Made by a program: the position numbers and the translations under genes. Shown here one piece after another: positions 1 through 5,782 of a stretch of DNA of 6,808 bases. The notes under the pieces were generated by a model. The model was not told where the DNA came from. It saw only the letters and a program-made list of their open reading frames with translations, and ran no database searches. The stretch covers positions 1-6,808 of the forward strand of contig JAEZGP010000500.1 of assembly GCA_023437285.1 (NCBI GenBank). Direction: 5' to 3'. Position 1 is the stretch's first letter. Every line of letters begins with the position of its first letter. Source of the stretch: Actinomycetes bacterium (GTDB lineage: Bacteria; Actinomycetota; Actinomycetes; Mycobacteriales; Micromonosporaceae).

Positions 1-213
1 CATGACGCGGGCGACCGGCAGGGCGAGCAGCGCGGCGCCGACGACGAGGGCGCTCTGCGCGAACCCGGACACGGCGACGCCACCGAGGTCGGCGGCGAGC
101 AGGGCGCCGACGGCGATGCCCGTCGCCATGCCCACTCCGCCCACGACCTGGGTGGCCGACAGCAGCCAGAGCGTACGGCGTTGCACGCGCGCGACCCGCA
201 CGGGATCGGGCAC
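1..213 (-). CDS. MFS transporter, N-terminal part (runs off left edge)
   Basis: This is the first 71 codons of a membrane transporter that continues beyond base 1. Reading from a GTG at 213, a short basic cytoplasmic segment (RVARVQRRTLW) is followed by a long Gly/Ala/Val-rich hydrophobic stretch at about residues 16-40, a short polar loop (ADLGG) and the start of a second helix at about residues 51-70. This helix pattern, with LWLLSATQVVGGVGMATGIAVG, matches the N-terminus of actinobacterial major facilitator superfamily exporters. The substrate cannot be inferred. The start is uncertain: an in-frame GTG at 246 and a TTG at 219 are alternatives, and none has a good Shine-Dalgarno sequence. 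It lies just downstream of the small membrane protein gene on the same strand and may share its transcript. With only about one and a half helices visible, another polytopic family is possible. Confidence 0.7.
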   Translation of the reverse strand, partial: MPDPVRVARVQRRTLWLLSATQVVGGVGMATGIAVGALLAADLGGVAVSGFAQSALVVGAALLALPVARVM

Positions 214-267
214 AGTGGACAAAACGGGCGCCTTTGTGATCAGCACACCGCCGAGACTACGACGTGG

Positions 268-582
268 CTATGACGTCACGGTGATGGCGAGCACGCCCAG
301 TAGCCCCACGACCGCGAAGAAGGTGAGCGCCCAGCGGGCGACGGGGTGCCGGTGGCGCACCCAGGCGGCCACGGTGAACACCCAGAGTGTGATGAGCCCG
401 AGCGGCGCGTGGTAGAGCGCGAGCAGCGCGCTCGCCACGAGCGCGAAGACCAGGAAGATGAGGTCATCCCGGTCGATGGACCCGTCGTCGACGAACTCCT
501 CGTCGGCGTACTCGTCGAACCCGGGATCGTCCGGGTGGCCATTGACGCGCGTCGCCATGTCCGGCTCGCCGCGTTCATCCAT
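268..582 (-). CDS. Small acidic-headed three-helix membrane protein, function unknown
   Basis: This is a hypothetical protein of 104 residues from the ATG at 582. The N-terminal third is strongly acidic and soluble (DDPGFDEYADEEFVDDGS followed by IDRDD). Three hydrophobic segments follow at about residues 41-59, 61-75 and 84-102. A basic turn (RHRHPVAR) separates the second and third helices, and almost no tail follows the last helix. The fold suggests a small inner-membrane protein; no catalytic motif or named family is recognised. An in-frame TTG at 618 would give 116 residues. An ATG at 558, preceded by a weak GGCGAG, would give 96. None of the starts has a strong Shine-Dalgarno sequence, so the N-terminus is unsettled. 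It lies 49 bases downstream of the glycosidase stop (13 from the TTG) and upstream of the transporter gene, so co-transcription is likely. Reading-frame composition and the coherent hydrophobic pattern support a real gene. Confidence 0.7.
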   Translation of the reverse strand: MDERGEPDMATRVNGHPDDPGFDEYADEEFVDDGSIDRDDLIFLVFALVASALLALYHAPLGLITLWVFTVAAWVRHRHPVARWALTFFAVVGLLGVLAITVTS

Positions 583-631
583 GCCGCGCAGTCTGTCGCA
601 CTCGTCGCGGCTTGCCAAGCGCTACTGAAAG

Positions 632-2095
632 TCACAGTCGCCGGCTCGTCGCCACCGTCCGGTACCACTCGGCGCTCGCCTTCGGGGTGCGCTTCTGGGT
701 CGCGAAATCCACATAGGTGATGCCCCAGCGCTGGGCGTATCCCTCGGCCCACTCGAAGTTGTCCAGCAACGACCACACGTGGTAGCTCTCCAGGCGTACG
801 CCTGATTGAAGAGCGCGGTGCGCGGCGGCGAGGTGATCGCGCAGGAAGGCCACGCGCGGCGCGTCGTTGACGTGACCGTCCGCGTCGGGGACGTCGTCAA
901 CGGGCGTGCCGTTCTCGGTGATGGTGAGCGGGATGTCGCCGTAGTCGCGCTTGACGCGGGTGAGCACGTCGAACAGCCCGTCGGGATAGATCTGCTGCCA
1001 GTCCGCCACCGAGGTCGGCCGCAGGCGCGCCTGGCTGCCGCTGGCGGTGAGGAACAGCGGGTTGTAGTACTGCACCGCGAGCAGGTCGACGGGCGAGGCG
1101 ATCACCGTGAGGTCGTCGGGCCGGATGGCGGCGCGCACCGGCTCGTCGGCCGCCCACGTCGCCACCACGTCGGCCGGGTAGGCGCCCTTGAGGATCGGGT
1201 CGAGGTACAGGCGGTTCTCCACGCCGTCCGCGAGCAGCGCGGCCCGGCGCGCGGCGTCGCTGTCGTCGGCCGGGTACGTGGGGGCGAGGTTGAGCGCGGG
1301 CCCGATGCGACCCGTGCCGCCCGCGGCCCGGTAGGCCTGCACGGCCAGCCCGTGCGCGAGCAGCAGATGGTGCGCCACCACCAGCGACGCCCGGGGGTCC
1401 TGCCTGCCCGGGGCGTGCACGCCGTACTGGTAGCCGACCTGCACCACCGTCTTGGGCTCGTTGAGCGTGAGCCACGTCGGCACCACGTCGCCGAGCGCGC
1501 GGTAGAGGACCTGTGCGTAGTCGGCGAACCAGTGTGCGCAGTCGCGGTTCTCCCAGCCGCCCCGGTCCTGCAGCGCCTGCGGCAGGTCCCAGTGGAACAG
1601 GGTGGCCATCGGGGCGATGCCGCGCTCGTGCAGGCCCTCGATGAGCCGCTTGTAGAAGTCGAGACCCTTCTGGTTCACCGTGCCCGTACCAGTCGGCAGG
1701 ATGCGCGACCACGAAAGAGAAAACCGGTATGAACCGAGACCGAGGGACTTGACCAGATCGAGGTCGGCTGCCCACCGGTGGTAGTGGTCCGCCGCGACGT
1801 CACCTGTGTCGCCGTTGCGGACCTTGCCGGGTGTGTGGCTGAAGGTGTCCCAGATTGACGGACCACGCCCGTCGGCCGAGGCAGCGCCCTCGATCTGGTA
1901 CGCCGAGGTGGCGGCGCCGAACACGAACGTCTCGGGGAACGTCAGTCCCAGCGCGCCGGTGGGTGCCGGCGCGGTGGGCGGGGCGGTCGGACCGCACGCG
2001 ACCAGCGACGGGACACCGGTCGCGGCCGCCACTGCGACACCCGCGCCGCGCAGAAGCGTACGCCGCGACAAGGGGGCGAATGCCGGTGATGCCAT
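632..2095 (-). CDS. Tat-exported lipoprotein beta-glucosidase-like enzyme, glycoside hydrolase family 1
   Basis: This 487-residue protein is a complete GH1 (beta/alpha)8-barrel enzyme, expected to hydrolyse beta-glucosides or beta-galactosides with retention of configuration. The acid/base glutamate is E213 in TLNEP and the nucleophile is E394 in ITENG. Sugar-binding residues typical of the family are visible: Q67 in YQIEG, H168-W169 in FHWD, N212, W441, and E448-W449 in NFEWAEG. The N-terminus carries a twin-arginine motif (SRRTLL, R11-R12), a hydrophobic stretch, and a lipobox L31-V32-A33-C34 followed by a Pro/Thr-rich linker. This predicts export by Tat and lipid anchoring outside the membrane, whereas most GH1 enzymes are cytoplasmic. 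The ATG at 2095 is chosen because AAGGAG sits 5 bases upstream; an ATG 30 bases earlier lacks this. The barrel is full length with no frameshift. Exact substrate cannot be read from sequence. It is the first gene of a probable minus-strand operon with the small membrane protein and the MFS transporter. Confidence 0.95.
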   Translation of the reverse strand: MASPAFAPLSRRTLLRGAGVAVAAATGVPSLVACGPTAPPTAPAPTGALGLTFPETFVFGAATSAYQIEGAASADGRGPSIWDTFSHTPGKVRNGDTGDVAADHYHRWAADLDLVKSLGLGSYRFSLSWSRILPTGTGTVNQKGLDFYKRLIEGLHERGIAPMATLFHWDLPQALQDRGGWENRDCAHWFADYAQVLYRALGDVVPTWLTLNEPKTVVQVGYQYGVHAPGRQDPRASLVVAHHLLLAHGLAVQAYRAAGGTGRIGPALNLAPTYPADDSDAARRAALLADGVENRLYLDPILKGAYPADVVATWAADEPVRAAIRPDDLTVIASPVDLLAVQYYNPLFLTASGSQARLRPTSVADWQQIYPDGLFDVLTRVKRDYGDIPLTITENGTPVDDVPDADGHVNDAPRVAFLRDHLAAAHRALQSGVRLESYHVWSLLDNFEWAEGYAQRWGITYVDFATQKRTPKASAEWYRTVATSRRL

Positions 2096-2100
2096 GGTTT

Positions 2101-2106
2101 CTCCTT
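2101..2106 (-). promoter_or_regulatory. Ribosome binding site of the GH1 gene
   Basis: On the minus strand AAGGAG lies 5 bases before the ATG at 2095. It fixes the start so that the protein begins MASPAFAPLSRR, placing the twin-arginine motif at the usual distance from the N-terminus, and rules out the upstream in-frame ATG at 2125. Confidence 0.8.
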
Positions 2107-2113
2107 GTCTGGG

Positions 2114-2123
2114 GCGCATGCGC
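2114..2123. promoter_or_regulatory. Perfect 10-base palindrome GCGCATGCGC in the GH1 leader
   Basis: GCGCATGCGC is perfectly self-complementary and lies 18 bases upstream of the GH1 start codon, next to its ribosome binding site. A repressor bound here could block transcription or initiation of the glycosidase operon. The sequence does not match the CebR/LacI-type operator TGGGAGCGCTCCCA, so the regulator is unknown. Short GC palindromes also arise by chance in DNA this GC-rich. Confidence 0.3.
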
Positions 2124-2183
2124 ACGGCTGAACACCTTGCGAGGTCACGAAGAGGCCGTCAGGTTCCCGTCCGGCTACGATCG

Positions 2184-2203
2184 GGTTCGGCGGGCGGTTC
2201 GGC
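2184..2203. repeat. Direct repeat GGTTCGGC x2 in the divergent promoter region
   Basis: GGTTCGGC occurs at 2184-2191 and again at 2196-2203, 12 bases apart start to start, inside the 183-base region between the divergent GH1 gene and signalling operon. Tandem direct repeats at about one helical turn are typical of response-regulator or activator binding sites. No regulator can be assigned, and the match could be chance. Confidence 0.3.
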
Positions 2204-2242
2204 TGTCTGCTGCCGTCGGCGATGTGGTAGACCTTCGCCAGC

Positions 2243-2248
2243 TATAGA
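2243..2248 (+). promoter_or_regulatory. Candidate -10 element (TATAGA) for the signalling operon
   Basis: TATAGA is the most AT-rich hexamer in the intergenic region and resembles a housekeeping -10 box. It would place the transcription start near 2255, giving a leader of about 25 bases before the ATG at 2279. No TTGACA-like -35 is seen at the expected distance, so this would be a weak, activated or alternative-sigma promoter. A 5-base inverted repeat (GGCGA at 2218-2222, TCGCC at 2235-2239) lies just upstream, where an activator or repressor might bind. Confidence 0.3.
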
Positions 2249-2260
2249 CAATTCTCTCGG

Positions 2261-2267
2261 AAGGGAG
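2261..2267 (+). promoter_or_regulatory. Ribosome binding site of the REC-PP2C gene
   Basis: AAGGGAG lies 11 bases before the ATG at 2279, slightly long but workable. A closer ATG at 2269 is only one base from the site and in another frame, too close for normal initiation. An in-frame TGA at 2270-2272 means the protein cannot start further upstream than 2279. Confidence 0.6.
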
Positions 2268-2278
2268 CATGAGCGCAG

Positions 2279-3520
2279 ATGGCCACGCAGACGAACAGGC
2301 ACGCCCCTGTGCCGGTTCCCGCGCGGCCTCCCGTCACCGCCGACCGCGAAGCCGCGCTATCCACGCAACGGCTGCGCGTCCTGCTCGTGGAGGACGACGA
2401 GCAGGACGCGATGATCGTGCTGGACGAACTGGCCATCGCCAACGCGCCCATCGACGTCGTGCAGGCGTTCACCATCGCCGAGGCGCGCGGCATGCTCGGC
2501 GGCGTCGACTGCGTGCTGCTCGACCTGGGCCTACCCGACGCGCAGGGCCTCGGCGCGCTGGAGCAACTGCTGTCGGTCGCCGACCGTACGGCGGTGTGCG
2601 TGCTCACCGGCCTCGGCGACGAGGCCCTCGGCATGGAGGCGGTCGCCCGCGGCGCCGAGGACTATCTGATCAAAGGCCAGGTGGACGGGGCGGGGCTGTC
2701 CCGGGCGCTGCACTACGCCGTGTCCCGCAAGCGCCTCGACGAGAACGCCATGCGCCTGCGCGAGATCGAGATGCGCCAGCAGGAGTCTGCTCGCCTCGAA
2801 CGCGGCCTGCTGCCCCAACCGGTCACCAAGACCGACGCTATCGGCGTGCACATGTTCTACCGTCCCGGCCGGCACAGCGCGACCCTCGGCGGCGACTTCT
2901 ACGACGTCGTGCAGACCGGACCCGACCGCATCGACCTGCTCGTCGGCGACGTGGCGGGCCACGACATCGACGAGGCGGCGCTCGGGGTGATGCTGCGGGT
3001 GGCCTGGCGCGCGCTCACCCTCGCCAACGTCGCCGAGGAGGATGTCCTCTCCGCTGTCGAGCAGGTGCTGGTCACCGAGCGGGCCGAGGAGGAAATCTTC
3101 GCCACCGTGGCCACCGTGACGGTCGACCTGAGCCAGCCCCGGGTCGCGGTACGGTTGGCCGGCCATCCGCCACCCCTGCTTCTCTCGCACGGGCGCTGCG
3201 CCCCGCTGCCGGCGGCGTTCGGCACCGTGCTGGGCGTCATGCCCGGCGCCATCCGCCCCACCGCCCATGTTGACCTCGACTCGGAGGACTGGTCCTTGCT
3301 GATGTACACCGACGGGCTCATCGAGGGCCGGTACGGCGACGGCATGGAACGCCTCGGCGTCGGGCGGCTGTGCACGCTGCTGTCGACGCCCGAGGCCCGC
3401 GAGGTGCCCCTTGCCGACCTGCCGGGCTGGCTCGTGGGCCGTGCCGAGGAGTTCAACGGCGGCCCGCTCGTCGACGATGTGGCCATGCTCCTCGTCACCA
3501 GCCGCGACGGTGGCCGGTGA
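2279..3520 (+). CDS. Response regulator with PP2C/SpoIIE-type serine phosphatase output (RsbU-like)
   Basis: This 413-residue cytoplasmic protein joins a receiver domain to a phosphatase. The receiver spans about residues 31-150, with acidic triad E38-D39-D40, phospho-acceptor D82 in LLDLGLPD, switch residue T110 and conserved K132. A charged helical linker at about 150-180 ends in LERGLLPQ, the usual lead-in to this phosphatase class. The PP2C/SpoIIE domain fills about 185-408, with metal-binding aspartates in GGDFYD (D206), GDVAGHD (D224), YTDGL (D345) and DDVAM (D399/D400), all intact. Phosphorylation of D82 would be expected to switch a phosphatase that, in relatives such as RsbU, dephosphorylates a STAS-domain anti-anti-sigma factor and so frees a sigma factor. 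No such target gene is visible here. No C-terminal anti-sigma-like kinase domain is fused. The stop overlaps the GTG of the downstream kinase, so the two are translationally coupled and the kinase is its likely partner. Confidence 0.93.
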   Translation: MATQTNRHAPVPVPARPPVTADREAALSTQRLRVLLVEDDEQDAMIVLDELAIANAPIDVVQAFTIAEARGMLGGVDCVLLDLGLPDAQGLGALEQLLSVADRTAVCVLTGLGDEALGMEAVARGAEDYLIKGQVDGAGLSRALHYAVSRKRLDENAMRLREIEMRQQESARLERGLLPQPVTKTDAIGVHMFYRPGRHSATLGGDFYDVVQTGPDRIDLLVGDVAGHDIDEAALGVMLRVAWRALTLANVAEEDVLSAVEQVLVTERAEEEIFATVATVTVDLSQPRVAVRLAGHPPPLLLSHGRCAPLPAAFGTVLGVMPGAIRPTAHVDLDSEDWSLLMYTDGLIEGRYGDGMERLGVGRLCTLLSTPEAREVPLADLPGWLVGRAEEFNGGPLVDDVAMLLVTSRDGGR

Positions 3521-5283
3521 CCGGCATCACGACCAGCCTGACCCGGCGGCTGCGGGGCAGCGACTGGTCGCTGCGCACCCGCGTGGCGGCGCTGCTCGGG
3601 CTGCTGGTCGCGATCATCCTGCTGCTCGCGACCGGCGCCGCGACCGCCGCCCTGACGACCCGCAACGCGTTGGACGCCCTGCTCGACCACGTCGGCCCCA
3701 TGCGTACCGGCGCCAACGACCTCACCCAGGCCCTGCTCGACCAGGAGACCGGCATGCGCGGGTACGCGCTGCGCGGCAGCGCGGCCGACCTCGAGCCGTA
3801 CACCAAGGGCATGGCCAACCAGGAGGCCCTGACGGCGGCGATCGCCGCGAACCCGGCCGCGACCGCAGCCGTCAAGAGCCAGCTCGCCGTCGTGACCGAG
3901 CGGGCCGACGAGTGGCGGCGCGCCATCGCCGAGCCGGCCATCGCGCTGGTCCGCAGCCAGGGGCCCAGTGCCGCGCAGGACTTCCTCACCCAGCAGACCA
4001 TCAAGCCCTTCGACGACGTCCGCGTCGCCCTGGCCGATCTGCAGGCCAGCATCCTGGTGATCCGCGACGACAGCGCCGACACGGTGAAGAACTCCAACAC
4101 CCGGGTGGTGTGGGTCCTGTTCGCCGCCGCGGCCGTCGTGCTGCTCGGCGGCATCGGCATGGTCCTGCTGCTGCAACGCCTGGTGATCCGGCCCGTCAGT
4201 GACCTCGCCGCGCAGGTGCGCGCCGTCGCCACCGGTGACTACGAGCGCCGCATCTCCAGTCCCGGCCCGCCCGAACTGGCCATCCTGGCCCGCGACGTGG
4301 ACCGCATGCGGGGGCGCATCGCCGCCGACCTCAGCGAGGTGCAGGCCGCGCGGGCCACCATCGAGGCGAGCAACCGCCGGCTGGAGGCGCAGGCCACCGA
4401 GCTGGAGCGGTCGAACCGCGACCTCGAGCAGTTCGCCTACGTCGCCTCACACGACCTGCAGGAGCCGCTGCGCAAGGTGGCGAGCTTCTGCCAGCTGCTG
4501 CAGCGCCGCTACGCCGGGCAGCTCGACGAGCGCGCCGACCAGTACATCGCGTTCGCGGTCAACGGCGCGCAGCGCATGCAGCGCCTCATCAACGACCTGC
4601 TCGCCTTCTCCCGCATCGGACGCAACACCTCCGGCTTCAGCGACGTACCCCTCGACCAGGTGATGGCCGAGGTCACCGCGCAGAGCGAGGCCAACCTCAC
4701 CGCCGCGAACGCCACCCTCACCTGGGACGACGAACTGCCGGTCGTACGGGGCGAGGAGCGGCTGCTGGTCAACCTGCTGGCCAACCTCGTCAGCAACTCG
4801 CTGAAGTTCCGCCGCCCCGACGTGCCCGCGACGGTGCACGTCAGCGTGGCCCGGGTGGGCGACGACTGGGAGGTCAGCTGCGCCGACAACGGCATCGGCA
4901 TCGAGGAGGAGTTCGCCGAGAAGGTGTTCGTCATCTTCCAGCGACTGCACGCCCGCGAGACGTACCCCGGCACGGGCATCGGCCTGGCCATCGCCAAGAA
5001 GATCGTCGAATACCATGGGGGGCGCATCTGGGTGGAGCCCACCGATGGCCCCGGCACGACCATCCGCTTCACGCTGCCGGCTGTGGACCCGGCGGATCCA
5101 TCAGCCAGCCCAGAAACACCGGCCAGCAGCGAACCATTGGCCAGCACAGAACCAGTGGCCAGCGCCGATTCGCAGATCAACGCGGACGCGGGCGACAGCA
5201 TAGATTCACCGACACCGTCTCCGCACCACGAGGAGGCGTCCGGCGACATCGCCGAACCTGACCTTGAGGAGACCAAAGCATGA
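3517..5283 (+). CDS. Membrane sensor histidine kinase, CHASE3-HAMP-HisKA-HATPase
   Basis: This 588-residue kinase starts at a GTG overlapping the previous stop (GTGA). In order: transmembrane helix 1 at about 22-46; an extracytoplasmic helical CHASE3 domain at about 50-190 with the signature [12 protein letters not shown]; transmembrane helix 2 at about 198-222; HAMP at about 223-275; a coiled coil at about 275-305; HisKA with H312 in [10 protein letters not shown]; and HATPase with N427 in the N box, DNGIG at 457-461 and GTGIGL at 485-490. All catalytic motifs are intact. The HisKA core resembles that of phytochrome-type kinases that pair with Rcp1-like regulators, but there is no chromophore-binding GAF/PHY module. 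The ligand of CHASE3 is unknown. After the kinase domain ends near residue 523, an extra low-complexity acidic tail of about 65 residues contains a fourfold hexapeptide repeat. Earlier in-frame starts (from 3370) would read through the phosphatase gene and are rejected. Likely targets are the two receivers encoded on either side. Confidence 0.93.
   Translation: MTGITTSLTRRLRGSDWSLRTRVAALLGLLVAIILLLATGAATAALTTRNALDALLDHVGPMRTGANDLTQALLDQETGMRGYALRGSAADLEPYTKGMANQEALTAAIAANPAATAAVKSQLAVVTERADEWRRAIAEPAIALVRSQGPSAAQDFLTQQTIKPFDDVRVALADLQASILVIRDDSADTVKNSNTRVVWVLFAAAAVVLLGGIGMVLLLQRLVIRPVSDLAAQVRAVATGDYERRISSPGPPELAILARDVDRMRGRIAADLSEVQAARATIEASNRRLEAQATELERSNRDLEQFAYVASHDLQEPLRKVASFCQLLQRRYAGQLDERADQYIAFAVNGAQRMQRLINDLLAFSRIGRNTSGFSDVPLDQVMAEVTAQSEANLTAANATLTWDDELPVVRGEERLLVNLLANLVSNSLKFRRPDVPATVHVSVARVGDDWEVSCADNGIGIEEEFAEKVFVIFQRLHARETYPGTGIGLAIAKKIVEYHGGRIWVEPTDGPGTTIRFTLPAVDPADPSASPETPASSEPLASTEPVASADSQINADAGDSIDSPTPSPHHEEASGDIAEPDLEETKA
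5104..5175 (+). repeat. Four 18-base repeats coding a hexapeptide repeat in the kinase tail
   Basis: Four in-frame 18-base units begin at 5104, 5122, 5140 and 5158, each opening with GCCAGC. They encode [18 protein letters not shown] and ASADSQ (kinase residues 530-553). The middle two units are most alike (11 of 12 bases identical over GAACCA and GCCAGC) and the last is the most diverged. The unit length is a multiple of three, so gain or loss of units keeps the frame. The tract uses codons such as ACA, CCA, GAA and TTG that are uncommon in the rest of the gene. Confidence 0.8.
5266..5271 (+). promoter_or_regulatory. Ribosome binding site of the Rcp1-like regulator
   Basis: GAGGAG lies 8 bases before the ATG at 5280 and inside the end of the kinase gene. 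It gives the third gene its own efficient initiation site besides coupling through the ATGA overlap, so the small regulator may be made in excess over the kinase. Confidence 0.7.
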
Positions 5284-5735
5284 CCGCAACCGAACGGTTG
5301 AGCCCCATTGAGGTGCTCCTCGTCGAGGACGACCCGGGTGACGTGCTGATGACCCGCGAGGCGTTCGAGGAGCACAAGGTCAACAACCGGCTCACGGTCG
5401 TCTCCGACGGCGCCGAGGCGCTGGCCTACCTGCGCAGGGAGGGCGACTACACCGAGTCGGTCCGCCCCGACCTCATCCTCCTCGACCTCAACCTGCCCCG
5501 CCGCGACGGCCGCGAGGTGCTCGCCGAGATCAAGGCGGACGAGGAGCTGCGCCGCATCCCCGTCGTCGTGCTCACCACCTCGGCCGCCGACGAGGACATC
5601 CTGCGCAGCTACTCCCTGCACGCGAACGCCTACGTGACCAAGCCGGTCGACTTCGAGCAGTTCATCGCGGTGGTACGCCAGATCGACGACTTCTTCGTCA
5701 GCGTCGTGCGCCTGCCCCCGCGCCTCGCCAAGTAA
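5280..5735 (+). CDS. Single-domain response regulator, Rcp1-like
   Basis: This 151-residue protein is a stand-alone receiver domain with no DNA-binding or enzymatic output. It has the acidic triad E16-D17-D18, the phospho-acceptor D69 in LILLDLNLP, switch threonines at T99/T100 in VVLTTS and the conserved K121 in VTKPVD. The insert between the second and third strands ([14 protein letters not shown]), the [23 protein letters not shown] segment and the DDFF helix near the end are typical of the Rcp1 subfamily, the partners of cyanobacterial phytochrome kinases. Its ATG overlaps the kinase stop (ATGA), and a strong ribosome binding site precedes it. It is probably phosphorylated by that kinase at H312. 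Without an output domain it may act through protein binding, as a phosphate sink competing with the REC-phosphatase, or as a phosphorelay intermediate. These roles are inference. It is the last gene of the operon. Confidence 0.93.
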   Translation: MTATERLSPIEVLLVEDDPGDVLMTREAFEEHKVNNRLTVVSDGAEALAYLRREGDYTESVRPDLILLDLNLPRRDGREVLAEIKADEELRRIPVVVLTTSAADEDILRSYSLHANAYVTKPVDFEQFIAVVRQIDDFFVSVVRLPPRLAK

Positions 5736-5782
5736 CCGCGCGAGGCCACGTAACCGCGCGGCGCCACGTATCCGGCGGCCTC
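5722..5782. terminator. Candidate bidirectional terminator between convergent genes
   Basis: Two inverted repeats overlap here. GCCTCGC (5722-5728) pairs with GCGAGGC (5740-5746) around an 11-base loop holding the regulator's stop codon. GAGGCC (5742-5747) pairs with GGCCTC (5777-5782) around a 29-base interval that includes the self-complementary CCGCGCGG (5754-5761). The first two structures share bases and exclude one another. No U-tract follows, which is common for actinobacterial terminators. Position between two convergent genes supports a role in ending both transcripts, but the stems are short for such GC-rich DNA. Confidence 0.4.
5730..5780. repeat. Three 18-base tandem units at the convergent gene junction
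   Basis: The units are AAGTAACCGCGCGAGGCC (5730-5747), ACGTAACCGCGCGGCGCC (5748-5765) and a shorter, diverged ACGTATCCGGCGGCC (5766-5780). The first unit contains the TAA stop of the Rcp1-like regulator, and the second repeats that TAA 18 bases later in the same frame. The third unit has lost both the TAA and three bases. The tract fills the whole gap to the aminotransferase-domain gene on the other strand. Confidence 0.75.

Noticed and set aside
271..278. Palindrome TGACGTCA at the end of the small membrane protein gene
   Set aside because: It lies within the last codons (V-T-S) and near no supported promoter; an 8-base palindrome is expected by chance.
2..415. Plus-strand frame of 137 codons at the left edge
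   Set aside because: The Thr/Arg/Pro/Ser-rich translation is antisense to the MFS N-terminus and the small membrane protein, both of which show coherent membrane helices.
610..620. Short inverted repeat GCTTGCCAAGC between the GH1 gene and the small membrane protein gene
   Set aside because: Only a 4-base stem with a 3-base loop; too weak to call a terminator or processing site.
806..1775. Open frames on both strands inside the GH1 gene
   Set aside because: They are out-of-frame shadows of a full-length GH1 enzyme with all catalytic motifs; compositional artefacts.
2269..3273. Plus-strand frame starting at the ATG next to the ribosome binding site
   Set aside because: Its Arg/Ala/Gly-rich translation lacks any fold, whereas the frame from 2279 gives intact REC and PP2C domains.
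2899..4176. Long minus-strand open frame (425 codons) opposite the phosphatase and kinase genes
   Set aside because: It is the mirror of two well-supported genes; its His/Gly/Arg/Ala-rich translation has no domain and is what high-GC antisense frames give.
4509..5621. Minus-strand frame of 370 codons opposite the kinase and Rcp1-like genes
   Set aside because: No recognisable domain; it overlaps two intact signalling proteins on the other strand.
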